Shown: positions 1 to 8,380, counted from the stretch's first letter. The stretch is 64,000 nucleotides of DNA from Lachnospiraceae bacterium (GCA_017624835.1 JAGAMG010000024.1:1-64000), one strand, 5' to 3'. Notes: a model not told the origin generated them from the sequence alone. Made by a program: numbers and translations.

Positions 1-714
1 ATGCTCGTGGTCATGCTCGTGCTCATGATCGTGGCAACCGCAAGTACAATGCTCATCATGGTCATGATGGTGCTCATTTGCATGCTCCAGCATCTCTTTC
101 ATCATATTTTCCAAGCTATCTACACCTTCAATTGTCTTTAATACTTCTTTACCCTCAAGCTGAGTTAAAGGGGTTGTAATAATCGTTGCTTTCGCATTGT
201 GCTCACGAATCATTTCCACACAGGCATTTATTTTTTCCTGATTTACCTTGTCAGTTCTGCTCAAAATAATCGTTCCTGCATAAGCAATCTGATTAGTAAA
301 GAACTCTCCAAAATTCTTCATATACATCTTACATTTGGACGCATCCACCACTGCAACTGCGCTGTTTACCTGCACATCCAAATCAGCTGCCACATCCTCT
401 ACAGCCTTTAATACATCTGAAAGCTTTCCAACACCGGAGGGCTCAATCAGCACTCTTTCCGGCTCATAGGTATTAATAACTTCCTTCAAGGAAGTTCCAA
501 AATCACCTACCAGAGAACAACAAATACAACCGGAATTCATCTCTTTAATTTCAATACCGGATTCCTTCAAAAAGCCTCCATCAATACCGATTTCACCAAA
601 TTCATTTTCAATCAGTACTGTTTTACTTCCATTCAATGCTTCACCTAAAAGCTTCTTTATTAAGGTAGTCTTTCCTGCTCCCAGGAAGCCTGATACTACA
701 TCTATTTTTGTCAT
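1..714 (-). CDS. CobW/G3E-family GTPase, metallochaperone-like (3' end outside window)
   Basis: The frame is open from an ATG at 714 to the left edge, so 238 codons are visible and the C-terminus is missing. The N-terminus reads MTKIDVVSGFLGAGKTTLIK, a Walker A of the G3E GTPases (CobW, HypB, UreG). About 40 residues later comes SGCICCSL, the CxCC metal motif of the COG0523 group. The visible C-terminal part is dominated by His, Asp and Glu (runs such as HHHDHDEHC and a CTCGC segment), a likely metal-binding tail. The family moves zinc or cobalt into target proteins in the cytoplasm using GTP. The cobalamin operon lies 20 kb away, so a cobalt role is possible, but a zinc chaperone is equally likely. 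An AGGA ribosome site precedes the start. Confidence 0.9.
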   Translation of the reverse strand, partial: MTKIDVVSGFLGAGKTTLIKKLLGEALNGSKTVLIENEFGEIGIDGGFLKESGIEIKEMNSGCICCSLVGDFGTSLKEVINTYEPERVLIEPSGVGKLSDVLKAVEDVAADLDVQVNSAVAVVDASKCKMYMKNFGEFFTNQIAYAGTIILSRTDKVNQEKINACVEMIREHNAKATIITTPLTQLEGKEVLKTIEGVDSLENMMKEMLEHANEHHHDHDEHCTCGCHDHEHEHDHEH

Positions 715-788
715 AATTTCCTCCAATCTGAAACAGGTCTGTCCACCTGCTTCCTGCATGCATAATAAACACACTTTTTCACTGCTTA

Positions 789-819
789 ATATTTTCCCCC
801 ATATCCTCCCGCTTGTCAA
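789..819 (-). promoter_or_regulatory. Candidate promoter of the CobW-like gene
   Basis: On the minus strand a perfect TTGACA (814-819) is followed after 17 bases by a weak AAAATA (791-796). It would start transcription about 70 bases upstream of the ATG at 714. Position and the -35 box support it; the -10 is poor. Confidence 0.4.
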
Positions 820-924
820 TAAGACTATTCTAAAAGTTTTCTCAAAAATGAAGGATTTCTCAATTTGAATAATTGCAATCCTCTAATACTTTGTGTTATA
901 CTCTATAAATCAAATTTACATCTT

Positions 925-951
925 GTTTACTATTTTTCATTCAAAGTAAAC
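925..951. promoter_or_regulatory. Inverted repeat GTTTAC-N15-GTAAAC in the 715-1087 gap
   Basis: The 373-base gap between the CobW-like gene and the toxin gene holds promoters for both sides and this imperfect palindrome (GTTTAC at 925-930, GTAAAC at 946-951). A similar but longer one lies upstream of the MarR gene at 63639-63667. It may be a regulator site; no terminator is visible in the gap. Confidence 0.3.
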
Positions 952-1029
952 TTCACAGGCTTTAAAAAATCATATTTACCCACTTTTTACAACAAAATAT
1001 ATGCATATTGAAATATTCTTATTGCCTTT

Positions 1030-1056
1030 TTGACAGCTTTTGTGCTATCATAGAAT
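1030..1056 (+). promoter_or_regulatory. Candidate promoter of the toxin-antitoxin pair
   Basis: TTGACA at 1030-1035 and TAGAAT at 1051-1056, 15 bases apart, lie about 30 bases before the toxin start. The spacer is short, so this is moderate evidence. Confidence 0.4.
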
Positions 1057-1087
1057 TGGGATATGAAATATGCAGATAGGAGATACT

Positions 1088-1474
1088 ATGGCATACAACA
1101 TCATATTCTATGAAAACGAAAATGGGAAATCTGAAATATGGAATTTTCTAGAAAACCTACGAAAAAAATCAGCCACAAATAAAGATGCCCGCATACAATA
1201 TAAGCAAGCTATTCTTTATATCAAGCTATTGCAAAATAATGGCACAATGCTCCCTGATACAATTACCAAGCACATAGACGAAAATATCTGGGAACTTCGT
1301 CCAGGTAACAATCGCATCTTCTATTTCTATTGTGATGAAAATAATTTTATTCTTTTACACCATTTTCGCAAAAAAACACAAAAGACACCTCGCCGTGAAA
1401 TTGCAAAAGCTAAAGCAGAGCGTGACGATTATTTATCCCAAAAGGAGAAAAATGACTATGAAAAATTGGAATGA
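1088..1474 (+). CDS. higB: HigB/RelE-like type II toxin (Gp49 family)
   Basis: A 128-residue protein resembling the phage-derived Gp49/HigB toxins, a branch of the RelE mRNA interferase superfamily that cuts mRNA on the ribosome. Supporting features are size, the central WELRPGNNRIFYFY segment typical of the family, the HHFRKK motif and a basic, charged C-terminus. I place the start at ATG 1088 because AGGAGA lies 4 bases upstream; an ATG at 1070 has no ribosome site. The gene overlaps the following HTH gene by 23 bases, which is the toxin-first order of HigBA systems. The active site was not verified residue by residue. Confidence 0.8.
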   Translation: MAYNIIFYENENGKSEIWNFLENLRKKSATNKDARIQYKQAILYIKLLQNNGTMLPDTITKHIDENIWELRPGNNRIFYFYCDENNFILLHHFRKKTQKTPRREIAKAKAERDDYLSQKEKNDYEKLE

Positions 1475-1730
1475 TTATAAGGAATATGTTAAAAACATTG
1501 ATTCTGACAGCTACAAAACACTAAGCGATATGGAAGAACAAGCCCAGCTAATTAGTGCAATTATTAAACAACGCAATGAACTAGGTCTAAGTCAACGCGA
1601 TCTTGCTGCAATTTGTGGCATGCCTCAATCCTCTGTAGCAAGAATTGAATCTCTTCAAACCAGCCCCAATCTGGCTACCCTTTTAAAACTATTGCGCCCA
1701 TTAGGCTTAAAGTTAACTATAATAAAATAA
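1452..1730 (+). CDS. higA: HigA-like XRE-family antitoxin
   Basis: A 92-residue protein with a Cro/C1-type helix-turn-helix at about residues 35-85. The segment ELGLSQRDLAAICGMPQSSV contains both the positioning and the recognition helix, and ARIESLQTSPNLATLLKLL follows as in XRE domains. It would bind and neutralise the upstream toxin and repress their shared promoter. The start ATG 1452 (MTMKNW) has AAAGGAG just upstream inside the toxin reading frame; ATG 1458 is an alternative. Translation is probably coupled to the toxin. The pair is compact and has no other partner gene. Confidence 0.82.
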   Translation: MTMKNWNDYKEYVKNIDSDSYKTLSDMEEQAQLISAIIKQRNELGLSQRDLAAICGMPQSSVARIESLQTSPNLATLLKLLRPLGLKLTIIK

Positions 1731-1757
1731 ACTATTAATACTATATTTTCTTAGTAA

Positions 1758-2411
1758 TCATTCCCTTACCAGCTCATACTCCGCCATAATAATGCTCAAG
1801 GGTACTGCTGCCACTTCCCTAACTTCCTCATTTGTTCCGCACAAAATACCAATAAACCATCCCGCTTCATCAAATACAGCGCCACCGGACATACCCGGAA
1901 GAATCTCTCCCCGAATCAACATCATATATTGATTAAAATCCTCACTAAATATCCATGGATAAATAAGAGTACCGCTGATTTGTTCTACATCTCCGGCACT
2001 ATTGCTTCCCTGCATTATCAGCTTTTCATCTCCCGTAAGAGTATCAAAGGCTTCTTTATCAATACTCACAGAAGAATATTGCTTATCTGCTTCCACCCTG
2101 ATAAAAGCAACATCCGAGGAATTGGATATTACATAGGAGCTGCTCTCTACCACACTTCCATCCTCAAAGATAACCTCTACAGAATCCTTTGCCGATTGTA
2201 ACACATGAGCTGCTGTTACAATAATCATATTTTCTTCATTGTTCTTATAAACCACACCGCTTCCGGTAATTTCTCCTGCCGCTATCTGTACAATAGGGGA
2301 CAATTCCTCCTCCGAAGCATTACCACAACCAGCTAGCATTACTGCAAACAGGATAACACATATAAGCACCAACCTATTTCTATATCCCTTAACATGATAC
2401 CAACTAAACAT
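1758..2411 (-). CDS. Trypsin-like serine protease lipoprotein
   Basis: 217 residues from ATG 2411, chosen because AAAGGAG lies 11 bases upstream; a longer frame to 2465 has no ribosome site. An N-terminal hydrophobic stretch ends in MLAGC, a lipobox, so the protein is probably anchored outside the membrane. The trypsin/HtrA catalytic triad is recognisable: His in TAAHVL, Asp in NSSDVAFIRV and Ser in GMSGGAV. No PDZ domain is present, so it is a minimal protease domain unlike full HtrA. Substrate unknown. It stands alone between the toxin-antitoxin pair and the left repeat of the rnpB-associated island. Confidence 0.8.
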   Translation of the reverse strand: MFSWYHVKGYRNRLVLICVILFAVMLAGCGNASEEELSPIVQIAAGEITGSGVVYKNNEENMIIVTAAHVLQSAKDSVEVIFEDGSVVESSSYVISNSSDVAFIRVEADKQYSSVSIDKEAFDTLTGDEKLIMQGSNSAGDVEQISGTLIYPWIFSEDFNQYMMLIRGEILPGMSGGAVFDEAGWFIGILCGTNEEVREVAAVPLSIIMAEYELVRE

Positions 2412-2534
2412 TCGTCGTATTTCTCCTTTTTCACAATGAAACCTAAGCGTAACATATTTTTCCAAATTTCAGCCATCTAATACAAAAACGAACCACCACT
2501 CTTTTGAGCAGCAGTCCAAATTCATTTTCTCTTG

Positions 2535-2575
2535 GTGTAAGCAAGACGATAAGCCAGATTATATCTTGTATAATC
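2535..2575 (-). repeat. Left attachment-site-like repeat: copy of the rnpB 3' end
   Basis: These 41 bases match 7941-7981, the 3' end of rnpB, at 39 positions (differences at repeat positions 22 and 29). Everything between the two copies looks like accessory DNA and an integrase gene sits next to the rnpB copy. This is the pattern left when a tyrosine recombinase inserts an element into the end of a stable RNA gene. The rest of the 2412-2875 gap holds no gene that I can support. Confidence 0.8.
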
Positions 2576-2705
2576 CGACACCCTAGAAAACATGATGTTT
2601 TCGGCACTTTTTGTTGCTAACGGACACATATTTAAACAAATTATAAGCGTTTAAATATAACATTTTTGCTGCTCATTTATCACATATTTGCATTGTATAA
2701 TAAAA

Positions 2706-2730
2706 GTGGTAGCCTCGCAAGAACTACCAC
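2706..2730. repeat. Small inverted repeat
   Basis: GTGGTAG and CTACCAC separated by 11 bases, followed 12-15 bases later by a T-rich stretch. It could be a weak plus-strand terminator or an operator upstream of the membrane protein gene at 2876. Function undecided. Confidence 0.35.
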
Positions 2731-2875
2731 ATTCTCATTCATCATTTTTTATTTTTATCCTCAAATTGTATTTTTATTGTACTTTTTTATTTTATTTGTA
2801 ATTTTCCCCTTCCTTTTTGTCATTTATATATAGGGACATAGGATATATATCATTTATACAAAGGAGGAACGCATT

Positions 2876-3619
2876 ATGGATGAGTTTTTAGCTTACATTA
2901 CAATTTTTCAAATTGCAACTGACTTATTTGATTTATTTATCGGTTCATCATTAATATTTGGAGCCTTAAAATGGAGAAAAGGTCTGTTGTCTGCAACTGC
3001 ATTTTATTGGGGACTGGTACTCGGACTCATCAGCGGCGTATTTTTTACATATGTATTTGATACATCTCCCCTCTCAATACTAATTATGGCAGCTATAGGT
3101 GCTATAATATTCCCCATATTTACATATGTTATCCCTGCTGTAAATCGATTTGTACTTGGTTTTATTGTTGTCATGAAATTATTATTCATGTTTACAACCG
3201 TGATGTGCAAAGATGGAAACATGGAATTAACTACAGCCCTTACTCTTCCTCTCATTTTAGGTACTTTGTCAGGGATTATTTTTATGTTTCTCAAACAGCT
3301 CAGCGTCTTACCATTTGTACTCGGTTGTGTATTTATTGGTGCAAGTCAATTTGCACCTACAATCGCAAAATACATAAATCAATTCATTTTTGGTATTACA
3401 CATGACTACTCTTTGCTATTTGACCCTATTGATTTTATTTTTGCACTCTTTAAAATAGAATTAACAGATGGATTAACTCTGTTACTTGTAATAATATTTA
3501 TGTGTATTGGAATTCCATTTCAACTTCACTCTATCAAAAAGCAAGGATACGGCTATGATACTCCTATTATTGCATTTGAAACAGACGATCCCAATATGCA
3601 TGGCAAAATAGTATCTTAA
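2876..3619 (+). CDS. Unknown polytopic membrane protein, island cargo
   Basis: 247 residues with about six or seven hydrophobic segments spread over the whole length, and a short polar C-terminal tail beginning around HSIKKQGYG. AAAGGAGG lies 7 bases before the ATG, an excellent ribosome site. The glycine-rich pairs of helices recall TMEM198/DUF4203-type proteins, but I do not recognise the family with confidence and give no function. No signal peptide beyond the first helix is apparent. The gene stands alone inside the rnpB-associated island and seems intact, unlike most of the other island genes. Confidence 0.7.
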   Translation: MDEFLAYITIFQIATDLFDLFIGSSLIFGALKWRKGLLSATAFYWGLVLGLISGVFFTYVFDTSPLSILIMAAIGAIIFPIFTYVIPAVNRFVLGFIVVMKLLFMFTTVMCKDGNMELTTALTLPLILGTLSGIIFMFLKQLSVLPFVLGCVFIGASQFAPTIAKYINQFIFGITHDYSLLFDPIDFIFALFKIELTDGLTLLLVIIFMCIGIPFQLHSIKKQGYGYDTPIIAFETDDPNMHGKIVS

Positions 3620-3646
3620 ACAATACAAACATTTTCTATGTCCCGA

Positions 3647-3689
3647 GAGTGTCGCAAAATAACTAAATTTTAGTTATGGAGCAACACTC
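3647..3689. repeat. Imperfect palindrome at the left edge of the IS remnant
   Basis: GAGTGT and ACACTC flank an inner AACTAAA-T-TTTAGTT palindrome. It sits just downstream of the transposase remnant and could be the old IS end or a hairpin derived from it. I see no matching end on the other side near 5170. Confidence 0.45.
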
Positions 3690-3711
3690 CCTTCTTTTGT
3701 TGAAATGAAAA

Positions 3712-3747
3712 TCTGGGAAAACTTCGTTTTTTGAAGTTTTTCCCAGA
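3712..3747 (+). terminator. Rho-independent-type terminator
   Basis: TCTGGGAAAACTTC pairs with GAAGTTTTTCCCAGA around a T-rich loop and is followed by ATTTTTTG on the plus strand. It could end the membrane protein transcript, although it lies about 90 bases past the stop and may belong to the IS end. Confidence 0.5.
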
Positions 3748-3789
3748 ATTTTTTGCATACTTTAACAAAGTTTTCACATCATTTTTAAG

Positions 3790-5150
3790 CTATATTATCG
3801 GAAACAGATAACTTCCCAACCTATCATTCTGGATTTTAGCATGCAGTTTATTGATGATGTATCCCAAACACAGTAAAAGAAGCTCCAGTCTTACTATGGT
3901 TTTCCCACGAAACAGAACTTTTTGGAAATCATAACCATTTTTTAGAACACCGAAAGTACCTTCTACCTGAATGGAGCGGTTCATACGATATTTTATTCCT
4001 GTTTCACTTATAATGTTTTCATAGGACATCTTCCTGTGCTCCATAAAGTTTTTAGATACATACAATCGTTTGTTTCCTTTTGCTTTTGTATATTTATCTT
4101 TGTAAGGACACCCACCGCGGTTTGTACATTCGTATACAGTTACCTCTGATTCATAACCATTCTTACTTTTCTGCTTCTTTTCATACAGTAGAAGCAATGT
4201 TTTTCCAGCATGACAGGTATAGATATCATTTAAAATATCATATCTCATGTTTTCACGTTTGCTTATATCCTGCTTAAAACTTTGTTTTTTCCACTTCTCA
4301 TATGTATGAGACTTAAAATAAGGTATCTGATTTTGCTGCACCAGATAATCATAAGCCTCTTCACTTTCATAACCGGAATCTGCAGTTACACTCGGATAAC
4401 GGAATCTAAGCTGTTTTTCCATATGTTTAAAAATGGAACCATCATCCATACGTCATTTCTTTCCTGAAAAATATCTGCCGCAACAATATATTCACTGTCT
4501 ACACCAATCTGTACATTATATCCGGGGTTTAATTGGGCATTTCGCATATGGTCATCTTTCATGTGCATGAATGTGGCATTCTCATCCGTTTTGGAATAGC
4601 TGTTACGGCTGAAAAAACGTAAGTTGTGCAGATCGTATAGAAACTGTCTGCCAAAAAAAGCTGGAACAATTCCGTATATCGTTGATGTACACTTTTTCTT
4701 TTTCCGCGACCATGTACAAAAACAACACTGTGTGTAAGGCAGTAAAACTTCAGATAATCTACAATTTTTGAAGATAGGCCACTCGGTTTTCTTTTAAAAT
4801 GCCAAAAGACTGCATATAATCCCTGTTTAACATCTGTACGGCATCTTCCATCTTTGCAAACATTTTTTCTTCCCATTTTCCTACGAATTTCTTCCAGCCA
4901 AAAGTATATTTATTGACACAGGCTTCCAGCTTTGTACCATCAAAAAATACCATTTCTTTTGATAATTCACCCATTGCTACAAGTCACCGTACCATTTGAT
5001 AAAACAGGGCTTCGCAGACGCTGGCAGAGCAAGCCAGATACAGCAAAGTGTAATCCAATTCGTGGCTCAGCAATCTGACAGAATCATCATCAGTAATCAA
5101 ACCTTCCAAACAATGTGTTAAACCAATTGATAAATTTCGCCAAGTTCTGC
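3790..5150 (-). pseudogene. Decayed IS1182-like transposase
   Basis: Fragments in several minus-strand frames align in order with one IS1182-type DDE transposase. An N-terminal piece around 5130-4983 contains ITDDDSVRLL. Then come FFDGTKLEA (about 4950), HMKDDHMRN and NPGYNVQIGV (about 4565-4500), TADSGYESEEAYDYL (about 4390) and the C-terminal RSIQVEGTFGVLK with RLELLLLCLGYIINKL (about 3980-3850). At least three frame changes and internal stops break it, and part of the region between the N-terminal piece and the DGTKLEA piece seems missing. It cannot encode an active transposase. Confidence 0.85.
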
Positions 5151-5259
5151 ATAATTTATGTGGTGTAATAAGTTATAAGTCATATCTTATTATACCGTGA
5201 AAAGCAGGTTCTTCGGAGCCTACTTCTCTATTTTTTAGTATAACAATAACATAATAATT

Positions 5260-6125
5260 CTATCTACCCAACACATCAATCATATACAATAGCATTAAAT
5301 ATGACTTTTTTTCAGATAACTTAAATGGCCAAAAAACATTAAACCTTCTGCTTACTTCGATTTCTTTTTCATCCACTCTTTTTTGAATATCTAAGGAAGC
5401 CTGTGCTGCACCTTGTATACTACCTTCGCGTCCTTGTTCTGATATCTCCAAACCTATAAACGCTCTTTGTTTTGTTGCCTTAATAATTGTGTCATTAAAT
5501 CTACTTGCAATAAACTCATTTTCCAAATGCACTCTTTTTGCAATGCTTTCATCATTCTTTCCAACAGAAACTAAAAATTTATTCCATAAATATTCCGGCA
5601 TTACATTCAATTGGCTATGAACCCCTAATACAATAGAATAATCAAATAAATTCTCATCTATTCCAATATTATAAGTTCTTACTTTTTCATATAATTTATC
5701 AAGCACTCGTATCATCTTTGGTGCAGTTGTCATTGGACTAAAAAATGCACGAGCTTTTTTTAAATCTTTTGTTGCAACATTCAAGTACTCTAAATAATCC
5801 TCTTTTGATAACCCTAAGAAGTCCTTTACCATAATAACAATTTTATCACCAACTTCTAAATTGTATTTTTTAATGCATCTTTCATTGACTTTTCATCAAT
5901 ATCTATTAAAAAAATTTTCTCGAAATGTCCACTTAATTTACATAAATCTAGGTCATTACATTTACCAGCTCCAAAAATTGCAGCTGTTTTTCCAGGATTT
6001 GAATTGCTTATAATAAAGTCTGTTATTTCATCTCTATATTTTTCCCAATCCTCAAAAGCATTTTTAATCTCCAAATTTTCTATAGCTATTTTATAAATAT
6101 CCTCATTTAAAGATAATTTACCCAT
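5260..6125 (-). pseudogene. Frameshifted Rossmann-fold (methyltransferase-like) gene
   Basis: Two frames together make one protein of about 288 residues. The 5' part starts at ATG 6125 behind AAAGGAG and contains AAIFGAGKCNDLDL and KIFLIDID, a glycine-rich loop and acidic strand typical of SAM-dependent methyltransferases. It stops at 5856 just after the run TTAAAAAATAC. Adding one A to this run of six joins it to the second frame, which continues into MVKDFLGLSKEDYLEYLN and runs to 5260. The defect is either a real frameshift mutation, a sequencing error in the homopolymer or, less likely, programmed slippage. Substrate unknown. It is adjacent to the small unknown gene at 6200-6541 and probably formed a unit with it. 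Confidence 0.6.
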
Positions 6126-6199
6126 GATTTTTTCTCCTTTGTATTTAATCGGCTTATTAATCACACCAACCGTCAATATTAAACAGCTCCCGCCTAACT

Positions 6200-6541
6200 T
6201 TACAAATAATCTTCTATATCACAAAAATCTATTTCTTTCAGAATATATATTTTCCATTTTTCATTTTCTTTTACATATTTAATATATCCCATTTCTTTCA
6301 GATGCTTTTTAACATCTTCAATTACTTCATAACCCATGTGATCCACAGGACCATTATATGCATAATTTATAGCCTTGTTATTTATTTTCGATGCATAACA
6401 CCAATTACTCTGATTTGCTTTACATTCATTCTCAATATACTTATAGATTCGTATAACAAATAATGCAAATCTTCCATTTCCATTTATAAGTTGGGATGAT
6501 AATACATACTTCTTATGTTCTATTTTCTCGCTATTCCACAT
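6200..6541 (-). CDS. Unknown 113-residue protein
   Basis: The ATG at 6541 is preceded by AAGGGGGG, a strong ribosome site. The protein has no signal peptide or membrane segment. It looks mainly helical, and the C-terminal half (GYEVIEDVKKHLKEMGYIKYV then a basic strand-turn) resembles a winged-helix layout, so a DNA-binding or adaptor role is possible. I do not recognise the family. It is 74 bases upstream of the frameshifted Rossmann gene on the same strand and may be its former partner. Confidence 0.5.
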   Translation of the reverse strand: MWNSEKIEHKKYVLSSQLINGNGRFALFVIRIYKYIENECKANQSNWCYASKINNKAINYAYNGPVDHMGYEVIEDVKKHLKEMGYIKYVKENEKWKIYILKEIDFCDIEDYL

Positions 6542-6729
6542 TATATTCCCCCCTTATAGATATCGTAATTATACCACACTACCTACTATAATTCAACAAA
6601 ACAGGAAAACCGCCCTACTCTACTAAAGCAGAACGATAATGCTCCTGAGTGAAACAGAATCTCTGAACACGCAACTTGATTTTTACGACCTAGGTATTTT
6701 TATGCCCATTTTTAAGAAAGGGTGATATT

Positions 6730-7826
6730 ATGGCAAAGTAAAAGCACCCTAAACTCCCTAATCGCTTGGGCAGTATAAAGAAATTATCCGACAATCGTGT
6801 TAATCCCTATACCATATATCCTCCCACAACAGATTTTAGTGAAAATGGGACTCCCATTACGCCCAATGCCTCTGTTATGTATCTGATTGGTATACCGGTT
6901 TTTATGCACTTATGGAATATAACATTGTCAGTAAAATTATATCTTCCTACAACAACACCAAACGCATCGAATCCGGCAATAAAACATTCGCAGAAGTATA
7001 CAAGCTATACTATGCCGATAAATATGAGAATCCTAACAGTAAAAAGAACTTTTCAAAATCTTCCATCAACGCTTATAACTCCGCATACAAAAAATGCACT
7101 GCTCTATATGACAAGCCAATGAAATCCATCACCAAAACGGATATGCAAAGCATAATAGACTCCTGCATTCTTGGATATGGCAGCTTAGTGAATCTGAAAA
7201 ACCTATTTAGCCAAATGTTTGCCTATTCCCTCCAAAACGGAATTGTCGAAATGGACTACTCACGCTTTGTAACGATAAACACCGAGAAAGACTTTGAAAC
7301 AGGAGAACCATTCACAGAGCATGAAATAAAGCTGCTCTGGCAGAATAAGGACAACCAAGATGTGCAAATCATTCTGATTCTGATATATACCGGTATGAGA
7401 ATTGGAGAATTAGAGGTCGTTGGTATTGATTACACAGAGAACTATTTCAAGGGTGGCTTAAAGACTCCGGCTGGAAAGGACCGTATTATTCCATTCCCGG
7501 ACAGTATCATGGAATATATTAAAACTTTCAATCAGAAATCATTTAATGCTGGAACCTTCCGGGACAAAAAATTTTATAACCTCATTCAATCCATTGGAAT
7601 GGATCCTCTGACAAATGGAAAGAAACATACTCCTCATGATTGCCGCCACACCTTTTCATGGTTGTGTGATAAATATGGAGTGGATGAATTATCAAAGCAT
7701 CTATTGATGGGGCACAGCCTTGGAAATGATGTTGAGAAATCAGTATACGGACATAGAACAGTTGAACAGCTCCGCGAAGAAATTAACAAAATAACTGTTC
7801 CGAATTTGTCACTAACGTGTTGCTAA
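6730..7826 (+). pseudogene. Broken tyrosine integrase
   Basis: The original start is probably ATG 6730, behind GAAAGGGTGA. The fourth codon is TAA (6739-6741). The frame then encodes KLPNRLGSIKKL and NPYTIYPPTTDFSENG, the arm-type N-terminal domain common in Firmicutes integrases. Near 6868-6871 one C appears lost, moving the frame so that LCYVSDWYTGFYALMEYN continues into the catalytic domain. That domain keeps the recombinase residues: Arg in TGMRIGEL, HDCRHTF, LLMGHS and a Tyr in VYGHRT. A protein starting at 6912 could still be made but would lack the arm-binding domain. It ends 115 bases from the rnpB repeat, the usual place for an integrase next to its site. Confidence 0.85.
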
Positions 7827-7890
7827 CGTATTCGTATTTATTCATATTTTATATGATTTATTTCCACTTTTACGTTTACTCAAAAGCATG

Positions 7891-7932
7891 AAAAAACCTA
7901 GTAAAATCAAGCATTTCAGCCATTTTACTAGG
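7891..7932 (-). terminator. Terminator of rnpB
   Basis: On the minus strand an 11-bp stem (CCTAGTAAAAT against ATTTTACTAGG) is followed by TTTTTTC. It lies just past the 3' end of rnpB and is inside the island, so the element seems to have brought or restored a terminator for the RNA gene. It is convergent with the integrase. Confidence 0.85.
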
Positions 7933-7940
7933 TCAAATAA

Positions 7941-7981
7941 GTGTAAGCAAGACGATAAGCCGGATTATGTCTTGTATAATC
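7941..7981 (-). repeat. Right attachment-site-like repeat inside rnpB
   Basis: The last 41 bases of rnpB, including the 3' strand of helix P1, repeated at 2535-2575 with two differences. P1 pairing is complete with this copy, so rnpB is functional despite the insertion. Confidence 0.8.
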
Positions 7982-8344
7982 ATCTATCTACTACGGCTGT
8001 CACCAGCCGTCTCCAGCGACCCACCTGAAAGCAGGCCGGGCAAGCCTGTTGCTTTCTTTTTGGTCTTGCTTCGGATGGGGTTTACATGGCTCCGTCTGTT
8101 ACCAGACGGACGGTAGTCTCTTACACTGCCTTTCCACCCTGACCACGGCGAAGCACAAGTGCTGCGCCGGAAAGAACCCGCAAGCGGCTTCTTTCGCACT
8201 TTCGTTTCCGAAAGCGGGCGGTATATTTCTGTTGCACTAGCCTTGGAGTCACCTCCACCAGACGTTATCTGGCATCCTGCCCTGCGAAGTCCGGACTTTC
8301 CTCACCCGCATTGCTGCGGCCGCGATTATATATCTTACTTACAC
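7941..8344 (-). ncRNA. rnpB: RNase P RNA (class A), tRNA 5' processing
   Basis: Read on the minus strand, GTGAGGAAAGTCCGGAC near the 5' end, GGGCAGGATGCCAG and AACGTCTGG, and GGAGGTGACTC are the signature segments of bacterial RNase P RNA. The ends are set by helix P1: GTGTAAGTAAG at the 5' end (8344-8334) pairs with CTTGCTTACAC at the 3' end (7951-7941) over 11 positions, giving about 404 nt. It is the catalytic RNA that trims tRNA precursors together with RnpA. The last 41 bases are duplicated at 2535-2575. Confidence 0.95.
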
Positions 8345-8351
8345 TTAAGTG

Positions 8352-8380
8352 ATTATAATGGTAACGAATCCAAAAATCAA
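8352..8380 (-). promoter_or_regulatory. Promoter of rnpB
   Basis: TTGATT (8375-8380) and TATAAT (8352-8357) with exactly 17 bases between them; transcription would begin at about 8345, the predicted 5' end of the RNA. The -35 box overlaps the last codons of the upstream membrane protein gene. Confidence 0.8.

Larger units (their letters stand above)
2535..7981. mobile_element. Degenerate integrative element in the 3' end of rnpB (about 5.4 kb)
   Basis: Bounded by the 41-bp direct repeats at 2535-2575 and 7941-7981. Contents are a polytopic membrane protein, a decayed IS1182-like transposase, a frameshifted Rossmann-fold gene, a small unknown protein and a broken tyrosine integrase reading toward rnpB. 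The interior is clearly richer in A+T than the housekeeping DNA to the right. No excisionase, replication or conjugation gene is visible, and the integrase carries a stop and a frameshift, so the element is probably immobile. The repeats and gene content are seen directly; the insertion history is inferred. Confidence 0.72.

Noticed and set aside
6766-7122. Separate plus-strand gene overlapping the integrase
   Set aside because: Its first part is the integrase N-terminal domain in the pre-frameshift frame; after 6870 the sequence belongs to the other frame.
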